Shown: positions 1 through 11,479 of the stretch, in pieces
Numbering within the stretch: the first letter of the stretch is position 1
Layout of the letters: the number at the start of each line of letters is the position of its first letter
Assembly (NCBI GenBank): GCA_036417435.1
Contig: CM070911.1
Span: 7,440,001 to 7,504,000, forward strand
Length of the DNA: 64,000 nt
Direction: 5' to 3'
Source of the DNA: Inia geoffrensis
Lineage: Eukaryota; Chordata; Mammalia; Artiodactyla; Iniidae
Notes under the pieces: generated by a model
What the model was told of the DNA's origin: nothing
Seen by the model: only the letters and a program-made list of their open reading frames with translations
Databases searched by the model: none
Position numbers and translations under genes: made by a program

Positions 1-44
1 AGAGCCCAGCGTTTGGGTTAAATATGTCCCAGTAGAGTAGTCAA

Positions 45-218
45 GAGAGCAGGCTCTGGGGACAGAGGGCCTGGTTCTGAACCCCAGCCCTCCCTGGCAA
101 GTTAATTCATTTCCCTGAGTCTCAGTTGCCTCATCTCTAAAAGGGGAAAATAAAGAAGCCACCTCATAAAGTTGCCATGGGGATTAAATGAGATAATTTA
201 TACACAGCACCAATGTTG
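45..218 (+). repeat. MIR SINE relic
   Basis: The MIR core order is visible: a diverged form of the stretch leading to CTCAGTTGCCTCATCTCTAA, then AAAAGGGG, then GATTAAATGAGATAAT. It is old and inactive. The boundaries are approximate. Confidence 0.85.
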
Positions 219-363
219 TACCTACTGGACTTGACCCGGAAACAGAAAAGCTTTCATACCCCCTCCTTGGTACAAGATTGTCTCCTGCAGTAACTTATGT
301 AAAAAACCAGCAGTAATCATTATTTTCTTGATTTGTTCTTTGGGTTTAAAAGAAGAGACTTCA

Positions 364-580
364 GTGCTTCCCTGGTGGCACAGTGGTTGAGAGTCCACCT
401 GCCGATGCAGGGGACACGGGTTTGTGCCCCGGTCGGGGAAGATCCCACATGCCACGGAGCAGCTGGGCCCGTGAGCCATGGTCGCTGAGCCTGTGTGTCC
501 GGAGCCTGTGCTCCGCAACGGGAGAGGCCACAACAGTGAGAGGCCCGCGTACCACAAAAAAAAAAAAAAAAAAAAAAAAG
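364..580 (+). repeat. CHR SINE, short form, full length
   Basis: It runs from GTGCTTCCCTGGTGGCACAG through the tRNA-like part and CHR body to a poly-A tail. A perfect 14-bp target-site duplication, AAGAAGAGACTTCA, lies at 350-363 and 581-594. The antisense strand is open in several frames, which produces false ORFs here. Confidence 0.97.
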
Positions 581-715
581 AAGAAGAGACTTCATTTCTA
601 AAGACATTATTCAAATTAAGTTAAACATTTCATGTACAAAATAAAATTTGTACCTACTAAACGAAAAGATGATGTCTTGCAGTTAGCACTTTTGCTGTTT
701 AAATTTAACACCATG

Positions 716-830
716 AGAGTTCCCTGGCGGTCCAGTGGTTAGGACTCTGTGCTTTCACTGCAAGGGCCCAGGTTCATTCCCTGGTCGGGGAAGTAAGATC
801 CTGAAAGCCGCAAGGTGTGGCAAAAAAATT
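716..830 (+). repeat. tRNA-only CHR-type SINE, short
   Basis: It starts TTCCCTGGCGGTCCAGTGGT and ends soon after the tRNA-like part in AAAAAAA, with no CHR body. AACACC near both ends may be the remains of a target duplication, but it is not clean. Confidence 0.88.
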
Positions 831-2402
831 TTTTTTCAACACCGAAACTGCAAGTGGAATGACAGAATTGCAATAATTCAAGCTCTGTTTTTTGCCTTCA
901 CAGCCACTGTGATATCCAAGTGTTTGGGATGACCAGGGCTAAAGTCAGAAAATCCCAGCTGACTGGGACCAGTTGGTCAGGCCACCAGAGCATCGTCCCC
1001 CATGAGCAAGCCCCAGAATGAACGCAGGTGGTCCAGTCTGTGGGAATCAGGCCCAGCCGTGGAACTGGGAGTTCTTCGAATTAATTTAGGTGCAGAATAC
1101 AATGTTCATGAAAGGGCAGGTAATGAAAACGTGAAGTTCACATCTATGTTGTTAAAACTCAATCATAACCACAGCAGTTGTTTTGAACAAAGGAATTTTT
1201 GCAAGGAGGAGTATTTTATCAGTGACATTGTTTAAAATTGATGGGCATGGTGATAATAATACGCAGAGCAGCTTTTAGTCCGTTTTATTACCGTTTTAAA
1301 AATTATCTACAGGCCATGCAGGTCCTCACTGCCTGCACCTGGGCTCCACTCTCCCGCCCTCAAACCACATCTCCTGGTCAGCACAAATGCTGCTCTGGTC
1401 AGAGTGAGCCTCGGGGTCATGGGGATGTCCTTCCATCTCTGTGCATCTGGGCATCTAGCGATTATTCTGTCGGGTCACTGGACGTAGAGTTTTGCGGGCC
1501 TGTTGTCGATTGCGGGTGTATTGGGTGAACTGCTACATGCCCAGCTCAGACCTGGACGTTTGGAAGGGACACAACCACTGTCAGTTTTCACATCTGCCTC
1601 TGCATCTACCTGGGCCAGTTTCCTTTCCTGGAATAGCTGACCCTTTGATGCTTGCTGATTGAATTTGTCTCATCCCAAATCAGGGAAGCCCCAGTCCCTG
1701 GACTCCTATGTATCGCTTTGCCTTTGGCCTCTCCGGAATCTCTTGGCCACATCTGATTTGTCTGGTCTCTGCTTTCTAAACAAGGTGGAGAACTAGCCTT
1801 CTGCCGTGGGCTGTCTTGTGATCCCAGTAGACTGCACGGTCCTTGGATGGTGGGACAATGTTTTCCCTTCATTGCACCCTTGTGGAGACTGAACCCCACA
1901 GTCTCCAGTGAGGCCCTCGTGTCAGATGTTTGGGGTCCCATTCCATGCAGCTTCTCGGTGCTGACTGTAGTGGAGACGTGTGGTTCCAGATGGTACTGAA
2001 GTCGGGTGTCAATCCTGGCTTGCCTGGTGTGGTCAGCCCTGGTCTATGCTGCTGTTCTAGTGTCCTGGTATGGCTGAGGCGTCTCATCGTCCCTTCCTGC
2101 TAGGTGACCTTCGCCTCTTGTCTTCCAGCCTTTGCACGGCCTCCCCTACACTCACCTCCTCTCTCGCAGTTTCTCTCCAGAACGCGCCACCTGCCTGAAA
2201 CTCGGGCCATGCCTCACGGCCTCCTCTGCAGTCCTGGGTGCCCTGATGCCAACGTTCTTTCCGAGGGTCCAATCTGATGGCTTGAGAGCAGTTACTGAGC
2301 TTTCAGCCCAAAGCAGCACTTTGAGAGCTGTGAAGCAAGCCACCTAGCAGGAGGAAGGAGAGAAACCACGGGTCACCAAGAATTTTCAAAAATGTATTTG
2401 TT
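831..2402. other. No recognised content
   Basis: These 1.57 kb have mixed composition. The longest open frame, 1606-1941 on the minus strand, has 111 codons and shows no motif I recognise. I see no splice-site-bounded exon, RNA gene or repeat family that I can name. Confidence 0.5.
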
Positions 2403-2618
2403 GGGCTTCCCTGGTGGTGCAGTGGTTGGGAGTCCGCCTGCCGATGCAGGGGACGCGGGTTCGTGCCCTGGTCTGGGAAGATCCCACATGCCACGGAGCG
2501 GCTGGGCCCGTGAGCCATGGCCGCTGGGCCTGCGCGTCCAGAGCCTGTGCTCCACAACGGGAGAGGCCACAGCAGTGAGAGGCCCATGTATCGCAAAAAA
2601 AAAAAAAAAAAAAAAAAA
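2403..2618 (+). repeat. CHR SINE, short form, full length
   Basis: It begins GGGCTTCCCTGGTGGTGCAG and ends in 24 A's (2595-2618). I could not find a convincing target-site duplication, unlike most other copies in this window. Confidence 0.95.
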
Positions 2619-2740
2619 GTTATGCTGCAGCCATAGGATGAAATAGTATTCAATCTGTAAAATCATATTTATGAATGCTTTCTAACGATATGGAGAAATA
2701 TTGTGCTATATTGTAAATAGAAAACATTTATAAAATTGTG

Positions 2741-3320
2741 TGTCTGGTGAGAGTTTTTTCCTTCATTTTTATTGTGGTAAAATATACAGATCCTAAAATC
2801 TAGCATTGTAACCATTTCTTTTTTTTTTTAGTAGATATTTATTTATTTATTTATTTATTTATTTATGGCTGCATTGGGTCTTTGTTGCTGCGCGCGGGCT
2901 TCTCTAGTTGCGGCGAGCAGAGGCTACTCTTCACTGCGGTGCGTGGGCTTCTCATTGCAGTGGCTTCTCTTGTTGCAGAGCACGGGCCCTAGGGAGCGTG
3001 GGCTTCAATAGTTGTGGTGCACGGGCTCAGTAGTTGTGGCTCGTGGGCTCTAGAGCACAGGCTCAGTAGTTGTGGTGCACGGGCTTAGCTGCTCCGTGGC
3101 ACGTGGGATCTTCCCGGACCAGGGCTCGAACCCATGTCTCCTGCATTGGCAGATGGATTCTTAACCACTGCTGCCGCCAGGGAAGTCCCTAACCATTTCT
3201 TAAGTATACAATCCAGTGGCATTAAGTGCATTCACGAGGTTATACAGCCATCACTATTATCCATTTCCAGAACTTGTTCATCACCCCAAACAAAACAGTG
3301 GGACTTTATATACTGTAAAT
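2741..3320 (-). repeat. Old L1 3'-UTR piece split by a SINE
   Basis: The two halves, 2741-2820 and 3202-3320, join across the SINE. They carry the familiar antisense L1M 3'-UTR order: TTGTGGTAAAATATACA, then CCAGTGGCATTAAGTGCATT, then CAGCCATCAC. The sub-family is not assigned. Confidence 0.75.
2821..3189 (-). repeat. CHR SINE, long form, full length
   Basis: The poly-T and TTTA-repeat tail lies at the left and the tRNA-like head at the right (GCCAGGGAAGTCCC). The target-site duplication TAACCATTTCTT is perfect at 2809-2820 and 3190-3201. It carries the repeated CAGTAGTTGTGG modules of the long form. Confidence 0.96.
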
Positions 3321-3793
3321 GTATATGAATGGACAAAATTTTTACTCTCTTTTTTAATGCTGTCCTGTATTATCTAACTTTTAATTGACAAGCAAATTTC
3401 TTTGTTGATTTAAGGCATATTTAAAATGCTGTCTCATGGGAGAAACACTAGCTTTGTCTTCAAAATAACATTTTTAATCACCACCTCCAATACTTTGGAA
3501 TGATTTTGGATACTTGTTTTTGCCACAGTGAAATTTATCAAGAGTCAGGAAGTGTAAGTTCAGTTTTCCTTCATCATCTTTAGAATACATGTACATACAA
3601 ACTTACTTAACTTGTGTCTTTCCCACGAGATGGAGCTCAGATATGGAGCTCTGAGAGCCAGTTCTGTGTCTCTTTCATTGCCAAGGGTTCCCAGTGTGCT
3701 GTGCAGGGTAAATTTTTCAGTAAATGTCTGTTGAAAGAAAGATATTAAAAACTTTATATCTATTTAGGCACAAAAGGATTTTTCTTCCCTTTT
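3321..3793. other. No recognised content
   Basis: AT-rich sequence with no open frame of 60 codons and no repeat that I can name. Confidence 0.45.
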
Positions 3794-3806
3794 AAAAATC
3801 AAACAT

Positions 3807-4149
3807 TTGGGGATTTCCCTGGTGGCACAGTGGTTAAGAATCCATCTGCCAATGCAGGGGACACGGGTTCGAGCCCTGGTCCGGGAAGATCCCACATGCC
3901 GCGAAACAACTAAGCCCGTGCGCCACAACTACTGAGCCTGTGCTCTAGAGCCCACGAATCACAACTACTGAGCTCATGTGCCACAACTACTGAAGCCCGT
4001 GTGCCTATAGCCCGTGCTCCATAACAAGGGAAGCCACCACAATGAGAAGCCCGCGCACCGCAACGAAGAGTAGCCCCTGCTCGCCGCAACTAGAGAAAGT
4101 CTGCGTGCAGCAACGAAGACCCAATGCAGCCATAAATAAATTAATTAAA
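3807..4149 (+). repeat. CHR SINE, long form, full length
   Basis: It runs from GGATTTCCCTGGTGGCACAG to GCAGCCATAAATAAATTAAT. The target-site duplication AAAAATCAAA(C/T)AT lies at 3794-3806 and 4150-4162 with one mismatch. It has the long-form ACAACTACTGAG modules. Confidence 0.95.
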
Positions 4150-4204
4150 AAAAATCAAATATATGAAATAAAATTCCTGTACTCTGTGGATCTCTTATAG
4201 TTCA

Positions 4205-4330
4205 ATGAGGCCGTTCATTCGTTCTTTGTACAAATATTCATTGAGCAGGCTGTGTTCTAGACACTTGGACACTGAAAATTTAGGTTCACATTCTTGAGTT
4301 TCCAGTCGAATGTGATCCTTGTAAATGACC
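4205..4330 (-). repeat. L2 or MIR 3' end relic
   Basis: TTCATTCGTT, then CAAATATTCATTGAGCAGG and TGTTCTAGACAC resemble the antisense 3' end shared by L2 and MIR (ATTTATTGAGCACCTACTATG). It is short and diverged, so the family is uncertain. Confidence 0.45.
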
Positions 4331-5317
4331 ATAGAGATTTTCATTGTTTGGTTTTCTCTTTTCTGACCACACTATTGAGGATGTTCTGATTGAGCTCACA
4401 CCAATTTGTACCAGAGAGGCAGCCATTCTTTCCCCTCTCTCCACCTGTCCTAGAGCACATGTGCCTTCCACAGTCTTGGAATAAATGTACCCTCAGTCTC
4501 AAGCGGTTGGACATCGGAGAGATACCTGACCCGGACCTGTGGGGCCGAATTCCAGTGGGGCAGATATGCTTGGCCTGGACTGCTGACGTGAGTGCTGGCA
4601 CCCTGGAGCCAAAATGCTTGGGGGTCGGTCAGCCAGGATCAGGTGAGAGCAGGCAGCAGAGGGAATCACGTAAGGTGCGTGCACAGAGAAGAATGACCCC
4701 ATGGCTTGTGGCCGAGGGAGCAGGAAAAGGGAATGCAGAGGGGCAGATGAGGTGGCCACCCAGGGCCTGCGAGGGGCCACCTCCAGCCCTGCCAGGGGAG
4801 AGCTGCCTTCCTCAGGTGTCATGAGATTTCCCAACTCCTTAGAAGAAATCTCCCTTTCCTTAATCTAGGTCACTTTGGCTCCTTGAAAACAAACATGCCC
4901 TTGGAATAAATAGGAACATTTTTCTGGAAGAATATGATTCGATTTATAATAATTGCTTCACGATTGGATATCCAGGACTAAAAATACACACAACGTGAAA
5001 AGCCAGAGACTGTCTATGGTTCCTCTGTGTCTCCAGCAAGTCCCCCACTAAGTGGGGTTCATTCTGGAACTTGTCCTGGGCAGAACCGATTTGACACCAT
5101 GGTGCAGCCAGCAAATTCCTCCCTGTAGAATGATGTGCACTGACCCCGGGTCTAGCTTTTCTCACTACATCTAGACGTGCGGACTCGCTCACGTGCTCTG
5201 CGGCTCAGGCCTTTCTGGGTGGTTCCCTGGATCTGTACTAAATACTCTTTTCACCCACTCCTGCCAGCGGTCCTCACTTTCCAGGCCAATGCCATCCAAT
5301 TCTGGAACCCTGGAGTG
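4331..5317. other. No recognised content; one 144-codon open frame
   Basis: The longest open frame is 4390-4824 (+). Its translation has no domain that I recognise, and a 111-codon frame on the other strand overlaps it (4499-4834), as expected for GC-rich non-coding DNA. Confidence 0.45.
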
Positions 5318-5319
5318 TT

Positions 5320-5418
5320 CTCTATTTCTGCTGTCCAGAATGGCAGCTACCAATATGGCTTCTGAACACTTGAAATGTGGCTAGAGTGACCGAGAAACCG
5401 AATTTGTAATTGTACTTA

Positions 5419-5452
<34 letters not shown>

Positions 5453-5772
5453 TTCTGCTTGGATGGTCATCTGGAAACATTTATTTATTTATTTATTTAT
5501 TTTTTTGGTGGTACGCGGGCCTCTCACTGTTGTGGCCTCTCCTGCCACGGAGCACAGGCTCCAGACGCGCAGGCTCAGCGGCCATGGCTCACGGGCCCAG
5601 CCGCTCCACGGCATATGGGATCCTCCCGGACCGGGGCACGAACCCGTGTCCCCTGCATCAGCTGGCGGACTCTCAACCACTGCGCCACCAGGGAAGCCCC
5701 TGTACTTAATTTTAATTCGTTTAAATAGCCATGCCTGGCTGGTGGTTGCCATGTTAGATACTGCGGTTCTAG
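5320..5772. mobile_element. Inverted-repeat DNA transposon relic (MITE-like), split by a SINE
   Basis: The left arm near 5328-5360 (CTGCTGTCC, then GGCAGCTACCAATATGGCT) is roughly the reverse complement of the right arm near 5727-5765 (AGCCATGCCTGGCTGGTGG). The centre holds ACTTGAAATGTGGCTAGAGT, a phrase known from an old non-autonomous mammalian DNA element. I cannot name the family with certainty. A CHR SINE landed in its AT-rich middle. Confidence 0.65.
5424..5700 (-). repeat. CHR SINE, short form, with extra 3' sequence
   Basis: The SINE body is 5507-5700. Reading in SINE sense, the body is followed by an AATA-repeat tail (5481-5506), then about 35 bp of non-SINE sequence (5446-5480), then a second poly-A (5421-5445). 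The duplication TGTACTTAATTTT lies at 5411-5423 and 5701-5713 and encloses everything, so the extra sequence came in with the SINE. Confidence 0.93.
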
Positions 5773-5834
5773 GCCAAAGCTATAAACGTTGATATTAGAC
5801 ATACAATTAGTGACACACCCAACAGCATTTGCAT

Positions 5835-5950
5835 CTTTTTTTGGCCGCGCAGCGCAGCATGGGGGATCATATTTCCCCAGCCAGGGATCGAACCCATGCC
5901 CACTGCATTGGAAGTGTGGCGTCTTAACCACTGGACCACCAGGGAAGTCC
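5835..5950 (-). repeat. tRNA-only CHR-type SINE
   Basis: Antisense tRNA-like head (GACCACCAGGGAAGTCC at the right) with a short T tract at the left. The target-site duplication CAGCATTTGCAT is perfect at 5823-5834 and 5951-5962. Confidence 0.95.
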
Positions 5951-5962
5951 CAGCATTTGCAT

Positions 5963-6600
5963 TTTGAAGACCATCTGAATTTGCTGGAACCATGTTCCCC
6001 TTTCAACCTGGCCCTTCAAGAGCTGTGCCCTTGAGGGAGGGCTCTGGCCTGGGACAGAAAGTCTGTTAACTCAGCACTTCAGAAGCAAGTGGGAATGGCT
6101 CCCTAAGCCACAGGCTGTGCCCCCTCAGCTCTGACCTCCCCTTGGAAGAAAGCACCCCTGTGAGGTGTCATACATTGCCAGAGTCTGAGAGCCGCCGCAT
6201 GACATAATTTTAACTTTAAAACCATTTTTTCATGCTGCTGGACAAAGGAAGTTCTTCCTGTCATAAAACCAAACCCCTTATTACACAAAATGGACTCATA
6301 GCTAAGCATTACTTTTGTGAAACACACACTTCACTAAAGTGAAAGAAGTATCTGGGAGATGCTGAGCTGCAGATTTGAAACACAGGGGAGGTGGATGCTA
6401 CACCGTCGCACCTTCGTGAAGTCATATGTGGACAACTCCCAGTGACACCACTGAGTGCAGCTCACAGAGCGGCCCTGTGGCCGTGCCTGCTGACCGCAGC
6501 GGGAAACAGCTCCTTGTGGCTTAATTGCATGTGTGCACTGGGACCTGGGGAGTGAGAATGACTATGCCCTGACCTGCACCCTTCCAAGAGAGCAGGCAGC
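5963..6600. other. No recognised content
   Basis: Unique-looking sequence. The only open frame over 70 codons within it, 6103-6327 on the minus strand, has no recognisable motif. Confidence 0.45.
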
Positions 6601-6604
6601 GTGC

Positions 6605-6745
6605 TGGGGATCCAAAGGCGTGGTTTCTAGCCCTGGCCTTGCCACATTCTGGTTGTTTCTTTAAACAAGTCGTTTCCCTGTTCTGAACCTCACTTTTCCC
6701 ATCTATAAAGTGGGAGGGTGGGATGACTGACCCAGTGAGATCCCA
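6605..6745 (+). repeat. MIR SINE relic
   Basis: The MIR core reads TTCTGAACCTCACTTTTCCC, then ATCTATAAAGTGGGAGGGTG. It is diverged and its ends are approximate. Confidence 0.75.
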
Positions 6746-6959
6746 GCGTCTTCACAATGCTGACTTTCTCCAGATTTAAAGTGAAGCAAAGGGAAGGAAA
6801 AGGTTTGCCCGTTGAGGGAGCAGCCAGTCGGGCAGAAGCTCTGCTCTTGTGCACAAGCACACCTGTCCTTTGGGCTCCTTTGTGACCCACCTTCACCAAG
6901 AAGTAAACCAGTGACTGGTTAGCTAATCACCAGCAGTGTCAGCCGGAAGAGCCCTCTCT

Positions 6960-7115
6960 CCTCTGAGAAGAGCTGGGTTTTGAGGTAGAAAATCTTGGGT
7001 TCAGATCCCAAGATCTGGACCGTTCTCTGTTGAACAATCCCAACTTCTCTGGGCCTCGGTTTTTTCATGTGTAAAATGGGATAACAATAACTAGCTTACA
7101 GGGCTGTCACATCTT
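6960..7115 (+). repeat. MIR SINE relic
   Basis: The core is GGGTTCAGATCCCAAGATC, then TCTCTGGGCCTCGGTTTTTT and GTAAAATGGGATAACAATAA. It lies about 200 bp after another MIR in the same orientation. Confidence 0.82.
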
Positions 7116-7399
7116 TGCTTGCTTCATTTTTGCCTTTAACTTATATAAAATAACAAGGTAATCTTAGTACTAGTCAGAGTTGATATTCAGATGCTAGGGC
7201 CACACCAGTTGTTTACATATTGAAATAATTCCTCAGCCTTGAGCCCTGTGACTGCTGCCCCCCAACTCCTGCATTGGGACCGTTCCTCCCTCCCAGCCCC
7301 CCTGCATGATTCAGCAAGGAAAAAGCTGCTTCCCGTCCCTCAGGGAGCCTGTGGGACTCTTTTTACATCTGGTTGGCCAGGGTCCGTATGGTATCTTTT

Positions 7400-7890
7400 T
7401 TTTTTTTTAATTAATAGACTTTATTTTTTCAGAGCAGTTCATGCATTATAGAAAAATCAAGCAGAAAATGTGCAGTTTTCCTATTCCCACTCCTTCACCC
7501 ACCCCATTTCCCTATTATTACTATTTTAAAAAAATATTTATTTATTTATTTTGGCTGTGCCAGGTCTTACCTGCGGTACATGGGATCTTCATTGCGGCAT
7601 GCGAGATCTTCAGTTGCGGCATGCAACTTTCTGTGACGGTCTAAGCCTTCTTCCTGTTCTGCCCCTGGTTAGAATGAGGCCACCAGGGAAGCAAACCTGG
7701 TCCTGCCACAAAGTGATAGGTCAAGTTTGACAGGTTTTGTAAAAAATTGTGGTAAAATCCACATAACATAACATTTCCCATTTTGAAGTGGACAATTCAG
7801 CTAGCATTCAGTCCATTCACAGGGTAGTGTGACCAGCACCCCCATCTACTCCCAGAGCTTTTTCATGTCCCCAAGGGAAACCTCAGAGCC
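7400..7890 (-). repeat. Old L1 3'-UTR piece split by a SINE
   Basis: AATTAATAGACTTTATTTTT (7409-7428) and, beyond the SINE, TTGTGGTAAAATCCACATAA with GAGCTTTTTCATGTCCCC match the antisense L1M 3' UTR. The 7735-7890 half resembles the copy at 2.7-3.3 kb. Confidence 0.7.
7530..7692 (-). repeat. CHR-type SINE, decayed
   Basis: It has a TTTATTTATTTA tail, TTTTGGCTGTGCCAGGTCTT and a final GAGGCCACCAGGGAAGC. The stretch that should carry the B box is scrambled, so this is an old or rearranged copy. No target duplication was found. Confidence 0.8.
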
Positions 7891-7892
7891 AC

Positions 7893-8469
7893 CAAGCAAG
7901 CTGGCAGTCTCAATGAGGAGAACCCTCTTTGACAAAAAGGAGTAGGGGAGCCCTGGACCCCTGACCAATCACCCCTCCCTGCCCATCGCAGCCCTAGGTC
8001 GGGGGCCCCGGGAAGGTGTGGCCTGTGGGGTCAGTTTTTCAAGAGGGGCAGCATCCTCCGTCACTTACGTGGCTGCCCCTAAAGGCTAATAAACGGGACA
8101 ATGAAATAAATCGTGGGTAGGTTTTCATAGGCTGGAAACTTACACAGGGACCGAAATGGTGTTCTCAAAGAATGTTTTACAACCAGGGAAGATGTTTACA
8201 ATACAGGGTTTAAACACAGAAAGCAGAATACAGATGAATGCAATTTGGGCCCAGTTTTGTTGAAAGCAGGGGAGGGAGGTAGTTTATATCGGAAGAAAAA
8301 GCCTAAAATATAAATCGTTTTGGTGGGGTTGGAGTCCAGGCTGGACAGCCACCCCTGATGGTCTGACCGAAGCCCTCCACTGAACCTCCGTGTGTGCCAG
8401 TCCCTCAGCCCAGCTGGGTGCCTGCTCACGGTACTGTGTGTCTGCCACCCCCTGAGAGCTCAGGAGATA
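7893..8469. other. No recognised content
   Basis: No named repeat and no open frame of more than 77 codons. Confidence 0.4.
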
Positions 8470-8600
8470 TGACTTCTCCCAGAGATAGTGGGATTTCAGA
8501 TGATCTTAATTTTTCTCTGTATTTTCCAAATTTTCTATAATAAGCAAGTTTTGGCTTTTATGATCATAAATAATAAATGTGATTTTTTAAAATGAGAGAA
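8470..8600 (+). repeat. Ancient interspersed repeat, family not assigned
   Basis: It contains GGGATTTCAGATGATCTTAA followed by CTGTATTTTCCAAATTTTCT and ATAATAAGC. Related ends occur here near 24200, 40780 and 47700, so it is a dispersed family. Confidence 0.6.
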
Positions 8601-8777
8601 AACAGCATTGCTTTGGGGGGTCTGCACTTCTAAGCCAGATCAAGGATGAGCCCGTCTCTCTGCTTACTCCCTTCATTGGAGAGCAGAGGCCCCGCAGCTG
8701 GCTGAGCTTGTGTGTCTCGGGTCATTTTTGTACTCTGGTTTGAATTCAATACTTCCCATTGGACCCAGGGGCTGCCC

Positions 8778-8823
8778 ACATGTACACATGTACACACACA
8801 CACGTACGTGCGTGCACACACAC
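8778..8823. repeat. Imperfect (CA)n microsatellite
   Basis: An ACACACAC tract interrupted by GTAC and GTGC units. It is likely length-variable. Confidence 0.85.
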
Positions 8824-8825
8824 CA

Positions 8826-10050
8826 TCCTTGTTCTTTTACAGTTGCATTCTTTGTGATAGCCCAGAAACTTCTAGAAGGACCCACTGCAGTGGAGAAATC
8901 TACTTTCCTTTAGCGGGAGGATTACATGACCCGAGTGTGGGAGTTCTTGATGCTGTCTAGGCACATGAACTTAGCAAACATTTGTTTAATTCTGCAACTC
9001 TTTAAGTAAGAAAGGCAGACAGCTCAGAGAGCAGGAGTGCACAGGGCCCTCAGGGGGCCAGAACTGGGTGGGGTTGGCCATGGCCAGGTCATTGCCTTTG
9101 CAGGCCCAGATACCCCCCCACTGGTCAAGGCTTGAGGGACTGGCTCAGGCCAGCCCAGGTAGGGAGGCTGAGGAGACAGCAGACCCATTGGGGAGCCAAA
9201 GACCCCAGGTGGTTGTGGGCACGCTGGGGTGCCAGGCAGGTGGCCAGCCCCAGCTCTCCTAGGCTGCGGGCATCGCGGGTCAGAGGCTGCCTGGGGCCAG
9301 CATGGTAGCTGTGTTGTCCTTTTCCTCTGAGGGCTGGTCATCTGGAGCCTCCATGCTTCTGTTGCTGGGCAGGCCATCCCTGGGCAAGGTTGGGTGCACA
9401 AGACATGCCCGTCTAGTCCCTGACCTTGTCGTGCCCACTGTCTAGTCAGGGGGAGGAAAGGGGCTTCAGGGTCTGTCCTGCAGGCAGTGGCCCAGGATGC
9501 CTGGTCTAAGAGGCCCAGTGGCCCGGCTGCCTCTAGAGCACAGGCTCTAATGCCCCTGCCTCAGTGGCCCTCTTGAGGGCCATTCTTAGGGCGCCTTTGG
9601 CAATGCTGGCCCAGAACGGGGGCCGGCTGGGCCCCAGGACCCCCCTCTCCTCAAGGGTTCCCTGCTTCTGCTGCCAGACCGTCATCTCCCACCCACCGGC
9701 CCTCCACTTCCTTGAGGCACCTCACAGGCTCACGGCCACCTGGCCTTGCCTACCTCTGTGGGGTTAGGCCGGCTGTGCTCCCCGTGGGGGAAGGCAGGCC
9801 AGGCCACCCAGCCTGCTTGTGGCTGGAGCAGAGAAAAGGCAGGTCCAAGAGGAACCTTTAATAAGCTGACCAAGACCTTGAGTGTGTCTGGGGAAGGGAT
9901 TCTCACAATAAACTAAGATTCACCAGTTGAGGCAGAAAGGAGGTACGGCCTGAGGAGCAGAAAAGAGCAAAGTGAGGCCCACAGGAGAAGAGAGAGAAAG
10001 GTAGGGGCTGACATTTCAGAACTTGTTTAAAGCTTAAATGCTGTTGTGTA
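8826..10050. other. GC-rich stretch without recognised content
   Basis: The part from about 9020 to 9840 is GC-rich and gives a 125-codon minus-strand frame (9024-9401) rich in Pro, Ala and Gly. That is typical of chance frames in GC-rich DNA. No exon or repeat is supported. Confidence 0.4.
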
Positions 10051-10059
10051 ACCATTCTT

Positions 10060-10393
10060 TTTTTATAAATTTATTTATTTATTTATTTATTTTTGGCTGC
10101 GTTGGGTCTTTGTTGCTGCGCGCGGGCTTTCTCTAGTTGAGGCGAGTGGGGGCTACTCTTCGTTGAGGTGCGTGGGCTTCTCATTGCGGCGGCTTCTCTT
10201 GTTGCGGAGCACGGGCTCTAGGCTCGCAGGCTCAGTAGTTGTGGCTCGCGGGCTCTAGAGCGCAGGCTCAGTAGTTGTGGCGCATGGGCTTAGTTGCTCC
10301 GCAGCATGTGGGATCTTCCTGGACCAGGGCTTGAACCTGTGTCCCCTGCATTGGCAGGCGGATTCTCAGCCACTGCGCCACCAGGGAAGTCCC
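10060..10393 (-). repeat. CHR SINE, long form
   Basis: TTTA-repeat tail on the left and CCACCAGGGAAGTCC on the right. A weak target duplication, ACCATTCTT (10051-10059) and ACGATTCTT (10394-10402), has one mismatch. Confidence 0.95.
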
Positions 10394-10402
10394 ACGATTC
10401 TT

Positions 10403-10915
10403 ATTTTTTAAAGCTATAATCCAATTGAAAACTCGTTCTTTTCTCTCAGATTTGCCCTACCTGAGAGAAGCCTGATCCTTCAGGCTCTATGACCACCCCT
10501 CACCTAGTGGCCCCGGGGAGGGGCCGCCTCATTTCCTGAGGCTGAGGTTGCAGTTCTAAAGTGGTCAGGGCAGAGTGGAATCCTGGGGCACCAGGGCTGG
10601 AAGGCTGAGGGCCTGAAGCCCCTTAAGTCCAACACGTCACTTTAGCGAGAAGGGGTTCGAAAGAGACAAGAGTGACATCCTGGATTGGTGAGAGGCATAG
10701 CTGGGTGGCCCCCAGGGGGCTGCCACGTAGGACTGCAGAGAGCAGCTCTTGTGACCACTCTTGGCGTTGCAATGACCTGCGTGAGGTACGGCAGGGCCTC
10801 GAGGGTCCAAGCCAGGATGTTGGCAAAGGCAACAAAGAAAAGAACTGGTCAGCACTGGTCTGAGTCAGCCAGATAGGATGTGGGCAATGATCAGGCAAGA
10901 AGAAGAATGTAGAAC
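10403..10915. other. No recognised content
   Basis: A 103-codon minus-strand frame (10623-10934) and shorter plus-strand frames overlap each other. None shows a known motif. Confidence 0.4.
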
Positions 10916-10919
10916 ATTG

Positions 10920-11105
10920 ACATTTACTAAGCACTTACTGTATGCCAGACCCTGTGCTGTGAGCCATGGTATTTGTTACCTCATTGAATCCTTGCAACAA
11001 TGCCTCTACAGATGAGAAAACTGAGGCTCAGAGAGGTTGAGACTTGCCTGAGATTAACCATGAGTGAGTACAGAACTGGAATTCAAATCCAGGCTTGTCT
11101 GACGT
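10920..11105 (-). repeat. MIR SINE relic
   Basis: Antisense MIR order is clear: ACTAAGCACTTACTGTATGC, then ACAGATGAGAAAACTGAGGC, then TCAAATCCAGGCTTGTCTGA. Confidence 0.93.
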
Positions 11106-11479
11106 CAATAGTCACTCTGGAGGAAAGAAAGTGAAGGTTCTTGAGTCTCTCCCAGGTCTCAAGCCTGTGGGAAAGAGTTTTGCTGCCTGTGGTGAGAAGC
11201 CATTGAGTAAGGAGAGATAAGGTGGGGTGGGCAGACAATGGGAGCCTTCTGCCCTACACCCTTTGCAAAGGGTCTCTGGAGGAACCAGGCTCCTTTCTGA
11301 GATCTTGCGTACAATCAGACCTTGCCAGGAGAGTTCCTTATTAATTCGTGCATCCAAGAACAGAAGCTATTTATTAGCTTGATTACCTACCATTGCCCCT
11401 TGGAAATCCATTGTAGGGTCAATAACCCTTCCTGCCACACAACTGGACACCAGGTGTCAGCTTGTGCGTGACAAGATCA

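Noticed and set aside
3809..3900. tRNA-like A and B boxes suggesting tRNA genes, here and at every other SINE.
   Set aside because: They are the tRNA-derived heads of CHR SINEs, followed by the SINE body or an A-rich tail; no mature tRNA end or complete cloverleaf was evident.
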